From Megamerina dolium (taxonomy: Eukaryota; Arthropoda; Insecta; Diptera; Megamerinidae), in the NCBI GenBank assembly GCA_963854835.1, contig OY978525.1:32945253-33009252 (forward strand): DNA of 64,000 bases. The letters run 5' to 3'. The translations under genes were made by a program, and so were the position numbers. Numbering within the stretch: the first letter of the stretch is position 1; every line of letters starts with the position of its first letter. The notes under the pieces were generated by a model. That model was not told the origin of the DNA. It was given only the letters and a program-made list of their open reading frames with translations, and searched no databases. Positions 1-17,726 of the stretch are shown one piece after another.

Positions 1-1269
1 TGGCTCTTTCTTTTGTTTTAATTTAATTTAGACATTGTATTTATCCTTAAAATTTATATTTAATATTTAACATGTAAAGTGGTTCGATATTATTTCCCAT
101 AGCCACAGACGCATATGTAGGTCTAAAGGTTATTAGTTCACTGCAAAGGTGATTCTATTTCGTTTACAAAATATCATGGTAAATACAGTTCTATAGAATT
201 AACATAATATTCTCATGAAAATCTTATCAAAAAAATAAAATCACCTCTAAATATATATAATTTGAATTCAATTTCAACGAATATTTTCAATACACTGTAC
301 AATGTACTTGTATACAAAAAAGAATATTCAATTCCATCATATATGGTTAAGGATGCATACCAGCATTATTTTAAAAGCACACACACACACTAACTACAAT
401 ATAAATTCCATTTTCCATACACCAATAGATGCATATGTATATGATGTACGTATTATACTCCCTTATTTACTTCTATAGAAAAATAAAAAATAAAAAATAA
501 AAAGGAATGATATAAAAATTCCATAATACAATCTTTACACGAGCTGCACTCTGCTGCTACCAGCTAGCTAGCTTATTACAATCGAGTATGTAGAGCAAAT
601 AACTGCATAAACGTATTGCATATTTTTCCAAAAGTATTTGCAAGCAGTAATGACATCAACAACAGCAGCAAAATCGACAGCAGCAGTCGAAATAGAGTAA
701 CCGATTCTTCGGGGGATATGATGAAAATGTTAACCATTCGAGTCTCTGAAGTTATTCATATTTATATTTTACTCAACGCAAATATAGTACATATATATTT
801 ATGGATAAATGTATATTGTATGTAAGTACTTTATAAGAAGACGAGAGCTATTCGTTTACGTTACTTATTGAACTCTTTTTCTCATTCTTTTATGATTTAT
901 CTGATAAAAATCTTATTCACTTGAAATCCCCAAAGCACAAAAGTATCTTGTCGAATGTGAGTAAAGTTGTTATCCTCCTTTTTTTCTCTTTTTGTATTTT
1001 CTTTATCTGTTGGTTGCCTTTATCTTCAATACAACAGAAAATACCAAATGCTTGGTACATGATTGAAAGTACATAGCGCAGCTTTGAAAAGGAAGGAAAG
1101 AAATTAGTATAAAAAAATAAGAAAATCATGTAGTTTCAATAAAAAGCGGAAATTTTTATAAATTTCGAAAATTGAAAAATAGATTGAAAGCTAAAAAGTG
1201 AATAATGTGAATATCAACAACTAATTGTAAATATAGTTCGTTTTTGAAGTCCATGAAATAAAGATAAAT
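1..1269. other. AT-rich DNA without a recognised gene
   Basis: No supported gene. The open frames here are short, start at arbitrary points and resemble no family I know. There are short CA runs (377-391), A/T-rich simple sequence and a CAGCAG/CAACAG-rich patch near 655-690. It could be intergenic DNA or part of a large intron. Confidence 0.6.
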
Positions 1270-1359
1270 TTATATTATTAGGTAGGTTAGGTTATGTGGC
1301 TGGCCTCTCTCTGAGAGGACACACTTAGGCCAGAAATGCCCATTGTGATACCACCGAGC

Positions 1360-1675
1360 TTCTCTTCCAATACTGTAGTGCGTGTTAAATTTAAACATCA
1401 TTAGAAGGAACCTACTTATATTAGCCGGTTCCGAACGGCAGAACCCTTGTGACATCACTTTAACTTTGTTTTGTCACAGAGCTCTTTTAAGAAGCATTTT
1501 TGGCAAATTGTTAATGGCGGAAAAATTGCCAATTGCCAACCCAAATTGCAGGTGGGAGTTCCAATCGAAAGAAAAATATTTTCAATATTTAATTTTGTTA
1601 TGCTTCAGCAGAGGATTGAACCCACGGCCCACAGATCAGAAGTCCAACGCAATAATCACTGAGCTACGGCACCCA
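1360..1675 (-). repeat. tRNA-derived SINE, copy 1 (old, diverged)
   Basis: This is a minus-strand copy of the SINE family described at 32956-33324. The tRNA-like head is at the high-coordinate end (complement of GGGTGCCGTAGCTCAGTG, ending at 1675), and the body is recognisable from the stretch around GGTTCCGAACGGCAGAAC (about 1425-1445). The 3' end past about 1360 is lost or replaced by a TTAGGTTAGG-type sequence (1280-1350). Many substitutions suggest an old copy. Any reading frame across it is fortuitous. Confidence 0.75.
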
Positions 1676-6811
<5,136 letters not shown>

Positions 6812-6813
6812 TA

Positions 6814-7691
6814 TATATATAATATATGCGCAATGCAAACATAATTCTAGACGCAACTTGACAGTTAGGTCTCGGCATATAATGATGAAATGTGATCTTC
6901 AGGGAGCCATAAACTTGTTTGCGTTCACTTCATTGGGGGTAAGCAGCCAGATGAAAGAAGCACAATTCTCAGTGCAAGACAAAACAAACATGACAGTTAG
7001 ACGAGTAATGGGAAGAAAGAGTTAAAGTTACAGTACAAATAAATGCTTAAGCAACATCTAACTAATCGCTTAACTGCTTCATGGTTTCTACTTTCTATTT
7101 TGCGCCAATTGAATGTTAAATAAAATCGAAATTAACACCAGAGGATGTGGTTGTGTTTACATCATTGTTTTATCGCCCAACAGTATACAAAAATACTTGA
7201 AATTGCATGTACTATTATGAGTGGTCTTCTTGATTAAAATGAGGTTTGACGAAGTTTGCTGAATGATGTCGCAAATACTTTCTGTTTCGCTGATTTATAT
7301 ATTTGTTAATAAAAATTATATATACGTATGTTATAGAACAATTTTAATAATTAATTAGAAACCATCATGGAAAAAAAAAAAAGTATTGTACTGCAGTCGA
7401 TGCTCCTTAGCACATTTGGGGTTTGGGGCTCCATTAGACTCCGAGGTTAGTTTGACTCATCAAGCTCCATTTTGACACTGACCTCAAAGCAATGATTCAT
7501 TCAAAATACCGAAAATCTCTTTTAGAAATTTGAAATATAGAAAGCAGATCATGTAGTACCTAAGAGCCAAAAGAGTTGCTGCTTAGCACATATGTACCAA
7601 AGATCTCTAATGTGATTCGGAAGAATGCAAGGCAGACAGACAAGAAGGGATCCGCCTTCTTATCTGCCTGGGCAATTTGCATATAATATGA
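6814..7691. other. No gene recognised
   Basis: AT-rich non-coding DNA between the mariner and a SINE fragment. I see no coding family, TIR pair or RNA gene. Confidence 0.5.
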
Positions 7692-7852
7692 GTGCCGTAG
7701 CTCAGTGGTTAGTGTGTTCGCCTTCTGATCTGTAGGTCGTGGTTCAATCCCCGGTTGATGCATAACAAATTTAATATCGGTAAGATTTTTCTTTCGCTTG
7801 GTACCCACCTGCCGGCAAGCAATTGGCAATTCTTCCGACATTAACAGCTTGG
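7692..7852 (+). repeat. tRNA-derived SINE, copy 3 (3'-truncated)
   Basis: A plus-strand copy with an intact tRNA-like head (box A TAGCTCAGTGG; box B GGTTCAATCCC) and the first part of the body. The match stops after the GCAATTGGCAATTCTTCCGAC segment, so about 200 bp of the 3' part is absent. Loss of the 3' end is not the usual outcome of target-primed insertion, so a later deletion is likely. Confidence 0.88.
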
Positions 7853-8367
7853 TGATATATATGAGCCCATTAATTGTTCAGTCCTAACAATCCCCTTAAA
7901 TGGACTTATCCCCTAAGTTGACCCATTAGGAGGACTCCCGGACAAAATAAATTATTTTATACAACTGAAAAAGCGTTAATTTTATAGGGGAGCCCTTTTA
8001 AGAGGCGTAATTGATTTTTCGTAGTTACATAAGCGTGCATGGAATCGATTTTCTCCTGATTCACGAATTTCTTTCTTCCAGTATACTAAAAGTTTGTCTA
8101 GTTTATACAATTATTTACAATCACTCTTTAATTTAACTTACTATCGTGTGATGCTGCCTCGATCACTCGATGGTATTATGTTTGATACTGTATTAATGTT
8201 TGCGCGATCACTTTCGGAGTTTAATTGATTTTATTTGTCATTCTTCTCTTTCTTTCTTGTTGGCTTGTTCTAGTTATCGCCTATTTCTTTTTGTTGTTCT
8301 TGCCATTCACAATTAGTGACCGTTATTCGTTACAGTAGATTCAGTAAAATTTAGATTTTTTATTTAA
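7853..8367. other. No gene recognised
   Basis: Non-coding DNA between a SINE fragment and a non-LTR retrotransposon. No supported feature. Confidence 0.5.
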
Positions 8368-11040
8368 TACGGCCCAGGAAATTGTTCTGGCGTCCGCATA
8401 TTTTCCCGGTAAACATATGGATGCACCGCCGGCCGAGGTTCAACAACTTGTTGAATATTGCCGGAGTCAAAAACAAAAGCTCGTCAATGGGTGCGACGCA
8501 AATGCGTACCATGTTGTGTGGGGAAGTACAGACAACAACTGTAGAGGTGAGTCACTTCTTGATTTTCTCATGACTAACAATGTAGACATAATAGATAGAG
8601 GAGGTAAACCCACCTTTATCACCACTACTAGGAGTGAGGTACTGGATCTCACTCTTACAAGTGGCATACCGCCTGATCATATAGAGGACTGGCGGGTGTC
8701 AGATGAGGCATCCTTATCTGATCATCAACACATACGTTTCAACCTCAAAGGGCGGGTAGAGACAATTTCTTTGCAAAACCCAACCAGAAAAACAAATTGG
8801 AATCTCTTCAGAACCTCCACTCACTCTGAAGTTCGCATAAAGTCTCCACTGGAACTAGAGGTAGCAGAGGAAAATTACAAAAATCTTCTAATCACTGCCC
8901 TAAATCGCAGCAACTCTGCTCGACCTACAGTATTGAAACGAATGGTTCCATGGTGGAACGAGCAACTCAAAGACAAAAGAAAGAAGGTTAGGATACTATT
9001 CAACAGGGGTAAAAACTGGTCGCTGGACAGAGTATAGGTCTACCCTTTCTGAATATAACGTTCTGATCAGGAAATCAAAACGGGACTCTTGGAGAAGACA
9101 CTGTGAAGAGTTACACACTCTTCCCCAAGCTGCACGACTTCACAAAATATTGTCCAAGGACCACTCAAATAGCATCGGTCTTTTAAAGAAACCGGATGGA
9201 TCTTTCACACGAAATCGCAAAGAAACCCTGGAATATTTATTGCAGGTACATTTTCCAAGATCTGTAACACAAACAAATACGCTACCTGCCCCCTATCCTA
9301 CAATTGTGCATAGGAACTCTAGTAGATGGGCAATCAGTCTATCCGGTGATATATTCGACAAAGGCTAAGTCAAATGGGCAATGTCATCCTTCGTACCTTA
9401 CAAGGCCCCGGAGGGTGATAGGATCTTCCCAGCTATCCTTCAAAATGCCTTAGATGCAACGCTGGAACAACTAATTAGTCTCTTCCGAGCCAGTTACAAA
9501 TTTGGGTATATTCCGAGTGCGTGGAGAAAAGTAAAAGTGATTTTTACTTCAACCGGTTTCGATGTAATCGGTTATGCAGACGACCTTGCTATCCAAGTGG
9601 TAGCACGTTATCAAATCGCATGGCGTATGCCCTTCAAATTACTGATCGATGGTGCGCCACAGAAGACCTCCGTATAAACCCACAAAAAGCGGTTGTTGTT
9701 CCTTTCACAAGAAAGTACAAACACGTTTTCGACGTAGTTCGTCTCCAAAACACTACTCTCGAATTCTCAAATGAAGTCAAATACCTAGGCATCATCCTGG
9801 ACAAAAGACTAAATTGGAATTCCCACTTAAGCTACACGCTAAACAAGGCAAATAACGTTATGTGGACTTGCAAACGAATTAATGGCAAAACATGGGGTTT
9901 ATCACCAAAAATAGATTTCTGGATGTACACCACCATGCTTAGGCCAATTGTAACCTACGCTGCAGTGGTGGGGTGGCCAAAAGTTACCAAAATATCAGCA
10001 ATCTGTGAATGCAAAAAACTTCAAAGACTGGCGTGTTTATCTCTAACCGCGACTGTGAAATCTTGTCCTACAGCTGCACTAGAGGCTTTGGTAGGACTCT
10101 TACCGCTTAACATTCATATCAGTGCCATTCGCATGAACCTTTTCCGCAGTTCAACATCGAGTTCAAGTGGACACATAAAAATCATAAAAAATATACCAAA
10201 TATAGGAATATGTTCTAACTCAGATTCCATGCCTTAAAAACTACGCTATCGCAGGCGCTTCTCCACAATCATCCCAAACAGACTGGAATGGAAAACGAAT
10301 AACAGCTTAATACCCTCAAAACACAATTACTTTGGTTCACAGACGGATCGAAGACAGATGAAGGTACAGGTGCCGGGATATACCTTCCTAATACCCGCAT
10401 ATCTGTCGCAATGGGCTCGTGGCCAACTGTCTTTCAAACAGAAATACATGCCATAGAACTTTGTGCACGTCATATACATGACAAAGGGCTCAAAGGAGCA
10501 CGCATTCTTATTTGCTCAGACAGCCAAGCTGCCATAAAATCTCTCTTGGGAGTACTCCTCAAAATTAGTCAGCGAATGCTTTCATATCCTACAAAAAATC
10601 TCCATGCGAAACAAGGTCACATTATGTTGGGTACCGGGGCACAAAGGAATTGAGGGCAATGAAGTGGCGGACGATCTGGCAGGAGCTGGCTCGCCTTCTC
10701 CACTGATGGGCCCGGAGCCTTTCTGCGGTATAAGCTGGGCATCGGCCAAAGCTATGATAGAAAAACATTACCATGACATATACCTTCTACAATGGACAAA
10801 TTCGACGGGTCTTCGCCAAGCGAAAGCTCTCATCTATGGCCAAACTACGCCTCAAACACTTTCAGCTGAGTTTCCCAACACCAGCTTCAATCATCAAAAG
10901 TTCGACAAAATCAATTCTATCCTTCATTAAAAAGGTAAAGGAGATTCTAGTGTCGTAAACGGGCTTGGGTACAAAAGATCTCGTTTGGTCGCAGTGCCCA
11001 GAGGTTACACTGAAACCCTTAAAAACAAATTGTTTCAGTG
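8368..11040 (+). mobile_element. Broken non-LTR retrotransposon with RNase H (I/LOA-like)
   Basis: A 5'-truncated, internally deleted LINE on the plus strand. From about 8368 the C-terminal half of an AP-type endonuclease is readable (QKLVNGCDANAYH, later SDEASLSDHQHIRF with the catalytic Ser-Asp-His). The next block includes SIGLLKKPDGSF (about 9174-9209) and the start of the RT domain (about 9380-9540). The RT core is then missing: the sequence jumps at about 9545-9560 from the WRKVKVIF region directly to VIGYADDLAIQ. The thumb region follows (9680-10140). Then comes an RNase H domain: LWFTDGSKTDEGTGAG (10332 on), FQTEIHAIELC, ICSDSQAA and GNEVADDLAGAG (to about 10690). RNase H after RT points to the I/LOA/Outcast group. 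Several frameshifts and stops make it non-functional. A related fragment is at 43592. Confidence 0.88.
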
Positions 11041-12154
11041 TCCGATAGTGCTTTTAATGATTCAGATATTTTACACATTGGCTATTCTAAGTAAAAAATT
11101 TAAATAAAAGAATATACGAAATATTATGATATGGACAAAATCGATATTTGATCAACTTTATTCATTCATTTTCGTCGGTCATAAAAAATTTCAGAAAATT
11201 CTTGTTATATTACTTTCAGCATTGTTTACACAAAACATCGTGGGTGTGAAAGCGAAAATTTGTATTGAAATAATTTTTCCACAATATTATTTATATAGGA
11301 AGAACCTTGATTCTTTAAGAAATATTAATTCCCTCTTGAGCTAGCCTGCAAGAAATCGTCATAGTGAAATGAGCCTGAATGCGAATTGAAATCACTGACG
11401 CATTTACTTTCCGTATTTAATGAAATTGTTTACACCTTTCCTGATTTTCTCAGAAAAGTATCTCTCATGCATTTCTAATAGTGAAGAGGTGTATATGAGA
11501 TTTTATTACTCACCCTATATTTAGATCATATAAAAGTAATAAAACAAAACTTTTTTAGTTACTCGTATATAAAAAATAGAATGCAATAAAAAAATGGCAA
11601 CAAAAAATCATGGCTAACATTATATGTAAAAAGAGTTGTTAGCATCATCAACTTAATCACCAAGGTAAAAAAAAATATTACATTTCGTACGGAATGAGTG
11701 AAAAAAAAAATGCCAATAAAAAAGTTCATTCAAAGAAAGTAACTTTGAAAGATATTATTCTCTTTCCTTTTTATTTTATTTTCTGTATTTTTTTTTTTTT
11801 TTTGTATTTTTCCTATTCATACAAACATGTATGCGTTTAGTTATTATCATCATCATCATATACTTTTAGTTCGATTTACCTCGTTTCGTTTGTTACCATT
11901 GTTGTTGTTGTTGTTATTTTTTTAAGGTTACTTTATTATTATAAAAGTTTTCTTGGCACATTATGTATAGTATGCATATGTACAATATATTGCTAGTTAA
12001 ACTTAAGCGAAAATGAAAAATATTAATAATACCTAATAATAGTAATAATATGGAAGACTGCTTTTTGACCTTTTTATATTAGAAGTGTCGAAAATTGGCT
12101 CTTTAAAAATGTATATACCAATGTCGATGTCAATTATTGTATCTGGTTCAGGCA
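11041..12154. other. No gene recognised
   Basis: AT-rich DNA with homopolymer runs (T17 near 11788) and short GTT repeats. The right boundary is the target duplication of the LINE fragment that follows. Confidence 0.5.
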
Positions 12155-12166
12155 TAAAGGTTTGAT

Positions 12167-12653
12167 TACTTACTTCTTACTTACTTATGTGGCCATAACA
12201 ACCGAATATCGATTAAGGCCGAATATAACATGCTTCGCCAGCCATCTCTGTTGTTCGCTAGCTGGCGCCAGTTAGAAATTTCAAGCGCCGTCAGGTCCTC
12301 CAGTACTTGGTCTTTCCACCGGAGGTTAGGTCTTCCTCTTCTGCGTCGTCCTCCAGCGAGTTCAGAATATAACACCTTCTTAGCTGGAGCGTGTTCTTCC
12401 ATTCGCTCGACATGACCTAGCCAGCGCAGCCGCTGGATTTTGATGCGCTTTACTATGTCAATATCAGCATACAGCTCGTACCGCTAATGCTTGTACCTTA
12501 TTCGGTACTCGCCACCAACGCAAATAGGTCCAAAGATCTTGCGTAGGACTTTCTCTCGAAAACTCCAAGCATTCGCTCATCCGAGGTGGAAATTGTCCAG
12601 GCTTCAGCGCCATATGTAAGTACAGGCATGATGAGAGACTTGTAGAGTGTAGT
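12167..12653 (-). mobile_element. TAAG-tailed LINE, 5'-truncated 3' end
   Basis: The 3' end of the same non-LTR family as 30048-31735, on the minus strand. A 12-bp target duplication TAAAGGTTTGAT flanks it at 12155-12166 and 12654-12665. Its 3' end is a short TAAG/AAGT tandem tail (plus strand TACTTACTTCTTACTTACTT). The readable C-terminus includes RLRWLGHVERMEEHAP and GRRRRGRPNLRWKDQV, a typical post-RT tail. The clear duplication shows that truncation occurred during insertion. Confidence 0.9.
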
Positions 12654-12710
12654 TAAAGGTTTGATACAAAATTAAAATAAAATCCTATCGTATATATAAA
12701 AAAAAATAGA

Positions 12711-12985
12711 TATGTGGCACTAATAGGCCTCGAAGGGCGCTTTGGTCAAGCTTCTCGTTCCGTATTGTTGTGCGTGTTAAGGAACTTACTTATATTAACC
12801 GATTCCGATTGCCAGAACCCTTGTAACATCACTATTTCTGAGCTTTGTCATAGAGCACTTTCAGAAAGGTTTTCATGACAAATTGTTACTGCCGGAAGAA
12901 TTACCCGGAAGATATTACGTTTCAATTGGGACTTAAACCCTACAACCTACAGATCAGAAGACCAACGCACTAACCACTAGGCAAC
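12711..12985 (-). repeat. tRNA-derived SINE, copy 4 (diverged, internal deletions)
   Basis: A minus-strand copy beginning with the complement of the GTGCCACATA 3' end at 12711 and running to a decayed tRNA-like head (CTAACCACTAGGC) near 12985. Parts of the middle are deleted and box B is degraded. An old copy. Confidence 0.8.
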
Positions 12986-14389
12986 AACATCGACAGTGCA
13001 TAATTCTGAAGACTATAAATCTCATATTCATTCCCTTCTTCCTTGGTACTTTCCACAGAATGATCGTCCAAATTCTAACATTTCAAAAGTCAGTAAAATA
13101 GATGTGACCCATATAAAGTTCAACTAGCTAGCTTACAGTCATTTCAAAAAAAAAAAAAAACCAGCGCACTTCAAGACTTGTTTTTAGTCCATTGGCAGTC
13201 CGTTGCGAGCTCACTTTTTGAGCATGCAGTTAAGGAGTTAAATTGTCTGCGGTTTTATTGCATGGATCGCTGTATGACCCTGGGCGATCGTGATCAAGGA
13301 CAACGTATTCCACTTTCCAGCCTGGAATATGAGTTTCGATTACGCTAAAGTGCTTAGCATTATCCTAGAATATTTTTTAGACAAACACTTCACTCATGCT
13401 GAATATGCAGAAACTATTGACAATAATTATTCCTTTCATCTTTATCAACCATGGATTCAAATACTAGTCTCGAACTAGTCAAAGAATTGCCTAGGGTCTT
13501 CGTTCTAAACTAATAATAAAGCTTTGCGAACATTTATTGTTGTGTAAATTATGATTTATATACGCAAAGCATTAATGATATAATGTACATACATATTTCA
13601 CCTGGCTTTTCAATTTAATTTAATTTAACTTATCTTTTTACCATTTTCAATGCAATTATGTGGTGGTAGACAATAAATAACTAATTTTACTATCTTGCAT
13701 GCAACTGGCAATATGATAAAAAAAATGCAAACAGGTATCTATGTAATTTCATCATTTTATTCCATTTCCTTTTACAAAGAATTAAACAATGTACATAAAG
13801 AAAAAATATCATTAAAACACTAACGATGAACATTGTGCAAATCAAAACTGACACACAATAAATCCAATTTAATAAAGTTGCTCTTTCTCACTCTCAAAGC
13901 ATTATTAATCAACAGTACCAAGCATATTATTATCATAGAATGAAGTTTGGTATGAATGTTAACGTAATCATACACATATAGCTTATAGCTACATAACAGA
14001 CTCAACCCAGACGATTGGTGCGTATTTGAATAGTGACTGTACCTATCTACGAATACGATACGTAGCACATACAAGTAACATATTATAGGAGACGACATCG
14101 ACAACGATGATAGTTGTAGCAACGACACTGCAACTTTAACTAATTATGTCAATTGCTCCCGTTTGCTCTATAATATTTTCTTGTCACACTTCTCCTTCCG
14201 GATTTATTCTGAAATGCTTCAATTTTTTTCTTTTCCTTTATTTTTTTTTTCGCTCCAAGCAATTTCTACCTCATTTTCACACTACTGTCAACGTATATAA
14301 TGGAAATGAAAACGAAAAAGCACTATGAGAAACAAAAACTACAGTACATACTCCTTCCAAAAAAAGTCAGGTAGAAAAATGATGTCACT
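12986..14389. other. No gene recognised
   Basis: AT-rich non-coding DNA. Frames of about 100 codons occur but have no recognisable domain and a composition expected by chance. Confidence 0.5.
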
Positions 14390-14640
14390 AAATAAGTAGG
14401 CCCATTCTACTTTGATTGGAATTCAAGACGCACAACATAACTAGTTTCGGAGTTTCTAGAAGAGCATAGGATCCCATAGAATCATGGCAATACCAGTATT
14501 ACATTTGAGCAGTACCTACTAATATCCAATCCTGAACAGCAGTGCTCTTGTGACACGTCACGTTTTCTAAGTTTAGTTGCAGATCTCTTTCAAAGACATT
14601 TCAATGGCAAAATTACCCCCCGGTAGAGAGGCCACATTGA
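14390..14640. repeat. Degenerate SINE remnants, two orientations
   Basis: At 14393-14440 a plus-oriented stretch resembles the SINE 3' part (AATAAGTAGGCCC, then ATTCAAGACGCACAACATAA). It is followed at 14480-14620 by a minus-oriented stretch resembling the same region (CTTGTGACACGTCACG, CAGATCTCTTTC). This looks like two decayed copies or a rearranged one. Confidence 0.5.
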
Positions 14641-14796
14641 CGAAAATATTTCAAATTTTTTTAAAAAGAAAATTCTATTCGGTTGATTAATTGAAAATAG
14701 ATCCGACTATGTTAGAGCACCGGACTGATTATTATGCTATATGGATATAATTCATAGTTCAGATTATCGGCGTACTCTTGCTCTCATAAGTACATA

Positions 14797-15364
14797 CACG
14801 GTGCGACAATTATGTATTAAGACTGCATATAGAAAATACAATTAAAACACGATATCTGCTAATTTTTCGGTATATTTATTCGAAATATTCTCCTCCTGAT
14901 TCAATACACTTGTTCCATCGATTTAATAGTGATTCAAACGCGTGTTCCAGCTCATTTTTCGGGATTGCCTCCAGTGCCCTCGTCGAAACCCGTTGTATGG
15001 TCTGAATGTCATCAAAAAAGCATCCTTTCAACTTCAATTTCAGTTTTGGGAACAAAAAGAAGTCGCACGGTGCCAAGTCAGGTGAATACGGCGGGTGATT
15101 CAACACACAGACCTGATTCCGAGCCAAAAATTGCGAACAATGAGTGCTGTGTGTTAAATTTCATGTTAAATTTCATGTTAAAATTTCAACATCAAACGAA
15201 CACGTTTTTTGTAAAATGAATGTCAATAAACATTAAATGTCAACCAAATGCCATGAAATTTTGACAGTTAGTAGAGGAAGGTTGAAGCTTCAAAACCCAT
15301 GTACACATGCGCGCTTGGTTGCTGAGATATGGTTCGAGTCTTGATACATATTTGTCGCACCATG
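14797..15364 (-). mobile_element. Internally deleted mariner with intact TIRs
   Basis: The ends are inverted repeats of about 28 bp (CACGGTGCGACAATTATG at the left; complement of the right end CATGGTGCGACAAATATG), with about three mismatches. TA dinucleotides lie outside both (14795-14796 and 15365-15366). Inside, only the C-terminal ~83 residues of a mariner transposase remain (minus strand, 14876-15127). They include the third catalytic region YSPDLAPCDFFLFPKLK and an ending in the CIESGGEYFE style. The 568-bp non-autonomous copy could have been moved in trans. Confidence 0.88.
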
Positions 15365-15470
15365 TATAACTCATCTAAATAGTAAGAAGGCATATAAAAT
15401 TGTAAGCAAATATTTGAAGAGTCCCTATGGTCAATTCCATCATATCCATATAAATTACACTATGACATAA

Positions 15471-16240
15471 CCTCAAACGGTAGTATTTGACTTCAGAGAC
15501 AAAAGTTCTAAACTCTTTCTGCTCCACTAAGTCACAATTATTTTTATATGTGTTAAGGATTTTTCTAAATCCTTTATCAAAAGCTCCAAAATGACCCACA
15601 TGGGTGGTAGATATAAGGTTTTGAAATGTTCTGAAAAAAAATCATCGAACAATTTTTAAATAGGTCTCCAATTGTGACTTAGTGGACCAGAAAAGGTTTA
15701 GGGTTTTTGTTACTGCAGTCAAATGCTATCGTTTGAGACTAGTTTCGTTCACTCTCGAGGAAAGACCATTAAAACGTGGAATGAAGCTATCACACAATGC
15801 TATCACAGATGCTTAAAAATAAAGTACTTAAATTTTTAATTCGTTTTTTACATGTTATCTGTAAGTGGTATATAATTTTTGTCTTCAGTCACCCATAGTG
15901 AAAATTTCAGGAGAATATTTCCGTGAAAGACTTTAACCCTTGATCTCCACCCAAATGTTGTCTTTTATGGTAGTTTCAGGAAGAAGCCCAAAAATTACCC
16001 ATACGGGTTGTAGTTAGAGGGATAAAATGTTCTAAGAAAATAATCCTTGATCAATTTTAATATAGATCCCCGAAGACAAGAATTTTCAAATTCCATGATT
16101 CCACTTTTGAACAAAAAAGTCAAACTTTAAACAACTGTAAAAAAAAAATTGTGTTGCAGTAGAGCAAACCCAAATTGAGAATTATTTTACAGAGGCGAAA
16201 TGCTGTCGTTTAAGATTTGTTTGGTTCTGCCCCCAGAGGG
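15471..16240. repeat. Foldback/direct repeat block of unknown family
   Basis: The arms 15471-15539 and 15670-15737 are inverted repeats of about 68 bp, near 84% identical by eye (about 11 mismatches), sharing AATTGTGACTTAGTGGA. A weaker, same-orientation relative of the right arm is at about 16150-16230 (AAATGCTGTCGTTTAAGAT). The stretch 15590-15668 also has a diverged direct relative at 15995-16080 (both with a GTGG/GTTG-TAG motif then AAATGTTCT). No coding capacity. It could be a foldback-type MITE. Confidence 0.6.
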
Positions 16241-16404
16241 TGTGTTACACTGTATTATCCACATAAGATATCTATAAGTGAAAGAAAATAATCAGAAATA
16301 TATATAAGATATCAATGCAGACATAAACGGTCCATACAGTAGTTTCTTTTTCCTTCACTCTTTCTCAGCTGTTTCCGCTCGAAATCTTGACTGTCAGTCG
16401 ATAT

Positions 16405-17110
16405 CATACCAGCGAGTACCGGAATGAATCAAATTTGAACAACACTGTGAGGACTATATTGCCCAATTAGAGCGTTAGTTGCAAAGAAGTTTTGGCACAA
16501 TAAAGCACGCACTATGCTTCCTTTACGCGATTCTTTGCACAAGATTTGTGATGTCAGCTTTCTAATGAACAACACTGGTCATGTTCGAGTCAATTCAGAA
16601 ACATTGACTCGCCATCGATATCAAGAGTTCAACATTGAACCCATCAGCCTGATGAGAATTTGGAATAAAAATCTTGAATTGTTCACTTACAAATCCCAAT
16701 TGATTGACTCAACAATTGAAGACAAACGATCATCTACTAGACCTTAGAGCAACTCGAACTGGACTTTGTATTTGGTTGAAAATCCCATTTTCATCGTGAC
16801 GGCCACACTGGGGCACCTGGGGATCCGAAAATCTGCACATGTTTATCAAGAAATCAATAAACTGCGGAAAGTGACAATTTGATGCGAATTTTAGAGTGTG
16901 AAGATGTTATAATTTTCAAATTCTTTTTAAAAAAAACTACTGAAAATGAAATTTCGCCATTATTATCGACTTTTAGATAGTCAGTGTAATGTGAACAATC
17001 CACAAATAATTCAGGCCATTAAGACAAATAACGTTCCAGCGCTAACCGTGAAATAGAGCCACAAACTGTCCACAAGATATTGCAAAGTAGAGTTGATAGG
17101 ATGCGAAAGA
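16405..17110 (+). pseudogene. Decayed rosa-type mariner transposase fragment
   Basis: A plus-strand stretch with scattered DD41D transposase signatures in different frames. These are SLMRIWNKNLELF (16645-16690), LTQQLKTNDHLLD just after it in another frame, HWGTWGSENLHMF near 16810, and an INCGK segment. It shows many frameshifts and stops. The order matches the region between the HTH and the first catalytic Asp in the 5506-6811 element. I see no TIRs. Confidence 0.65.
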
Positions 17111-17726
17111 ACACATAAGATTCCTCATATAAATTGATGGCTCATGCGTCAATTCGAATCGAAACCCAAAAACCAAAACCAGACCGAAGGTCAAAAATAA
17201 CAGTGCTTTAACAGTTTAACAGTGCCCATATTTCGGTAAGTTACTCATCTGACAATGCATTAATTCCCATAAAATAAAGCTGCCAAAAACACTGTGGGAT
17301 CGTTCGGCTTTATTATCCCGGCTTCTACTAATAAAGATGTTTACTTGATCTGAACAAGTAGTCGAAATTATGCTATCTAAATAAATAAATAACTACGGTA
17401 TGCAATGGCTTCTGGTAGCTATAAAATCTTATCAAAATTCAACTGGGTTCGGTTACACCGACATTCAAAAGTAGATCATCACACGTAGAGATCATGTGTG
17501 GTCGCTAATGATATCAGAATGACTAGATCGAAATTATGAGTTATACACAATTTAACATTGATTTCTCGCTCAAAATCGTCTAGGGCTTCTGAGCAACTTA
17601 TGCGAGCTCTGCAAAGTGCTAGACGAATAAGATCAATTGATGGCCAGTTGAGCGACGTCCATAGAAAAAAATAACGAATTTGTAATTTAATTTCTCCTGA
17701 TATTTCAGCATATTGTATATTATGTA

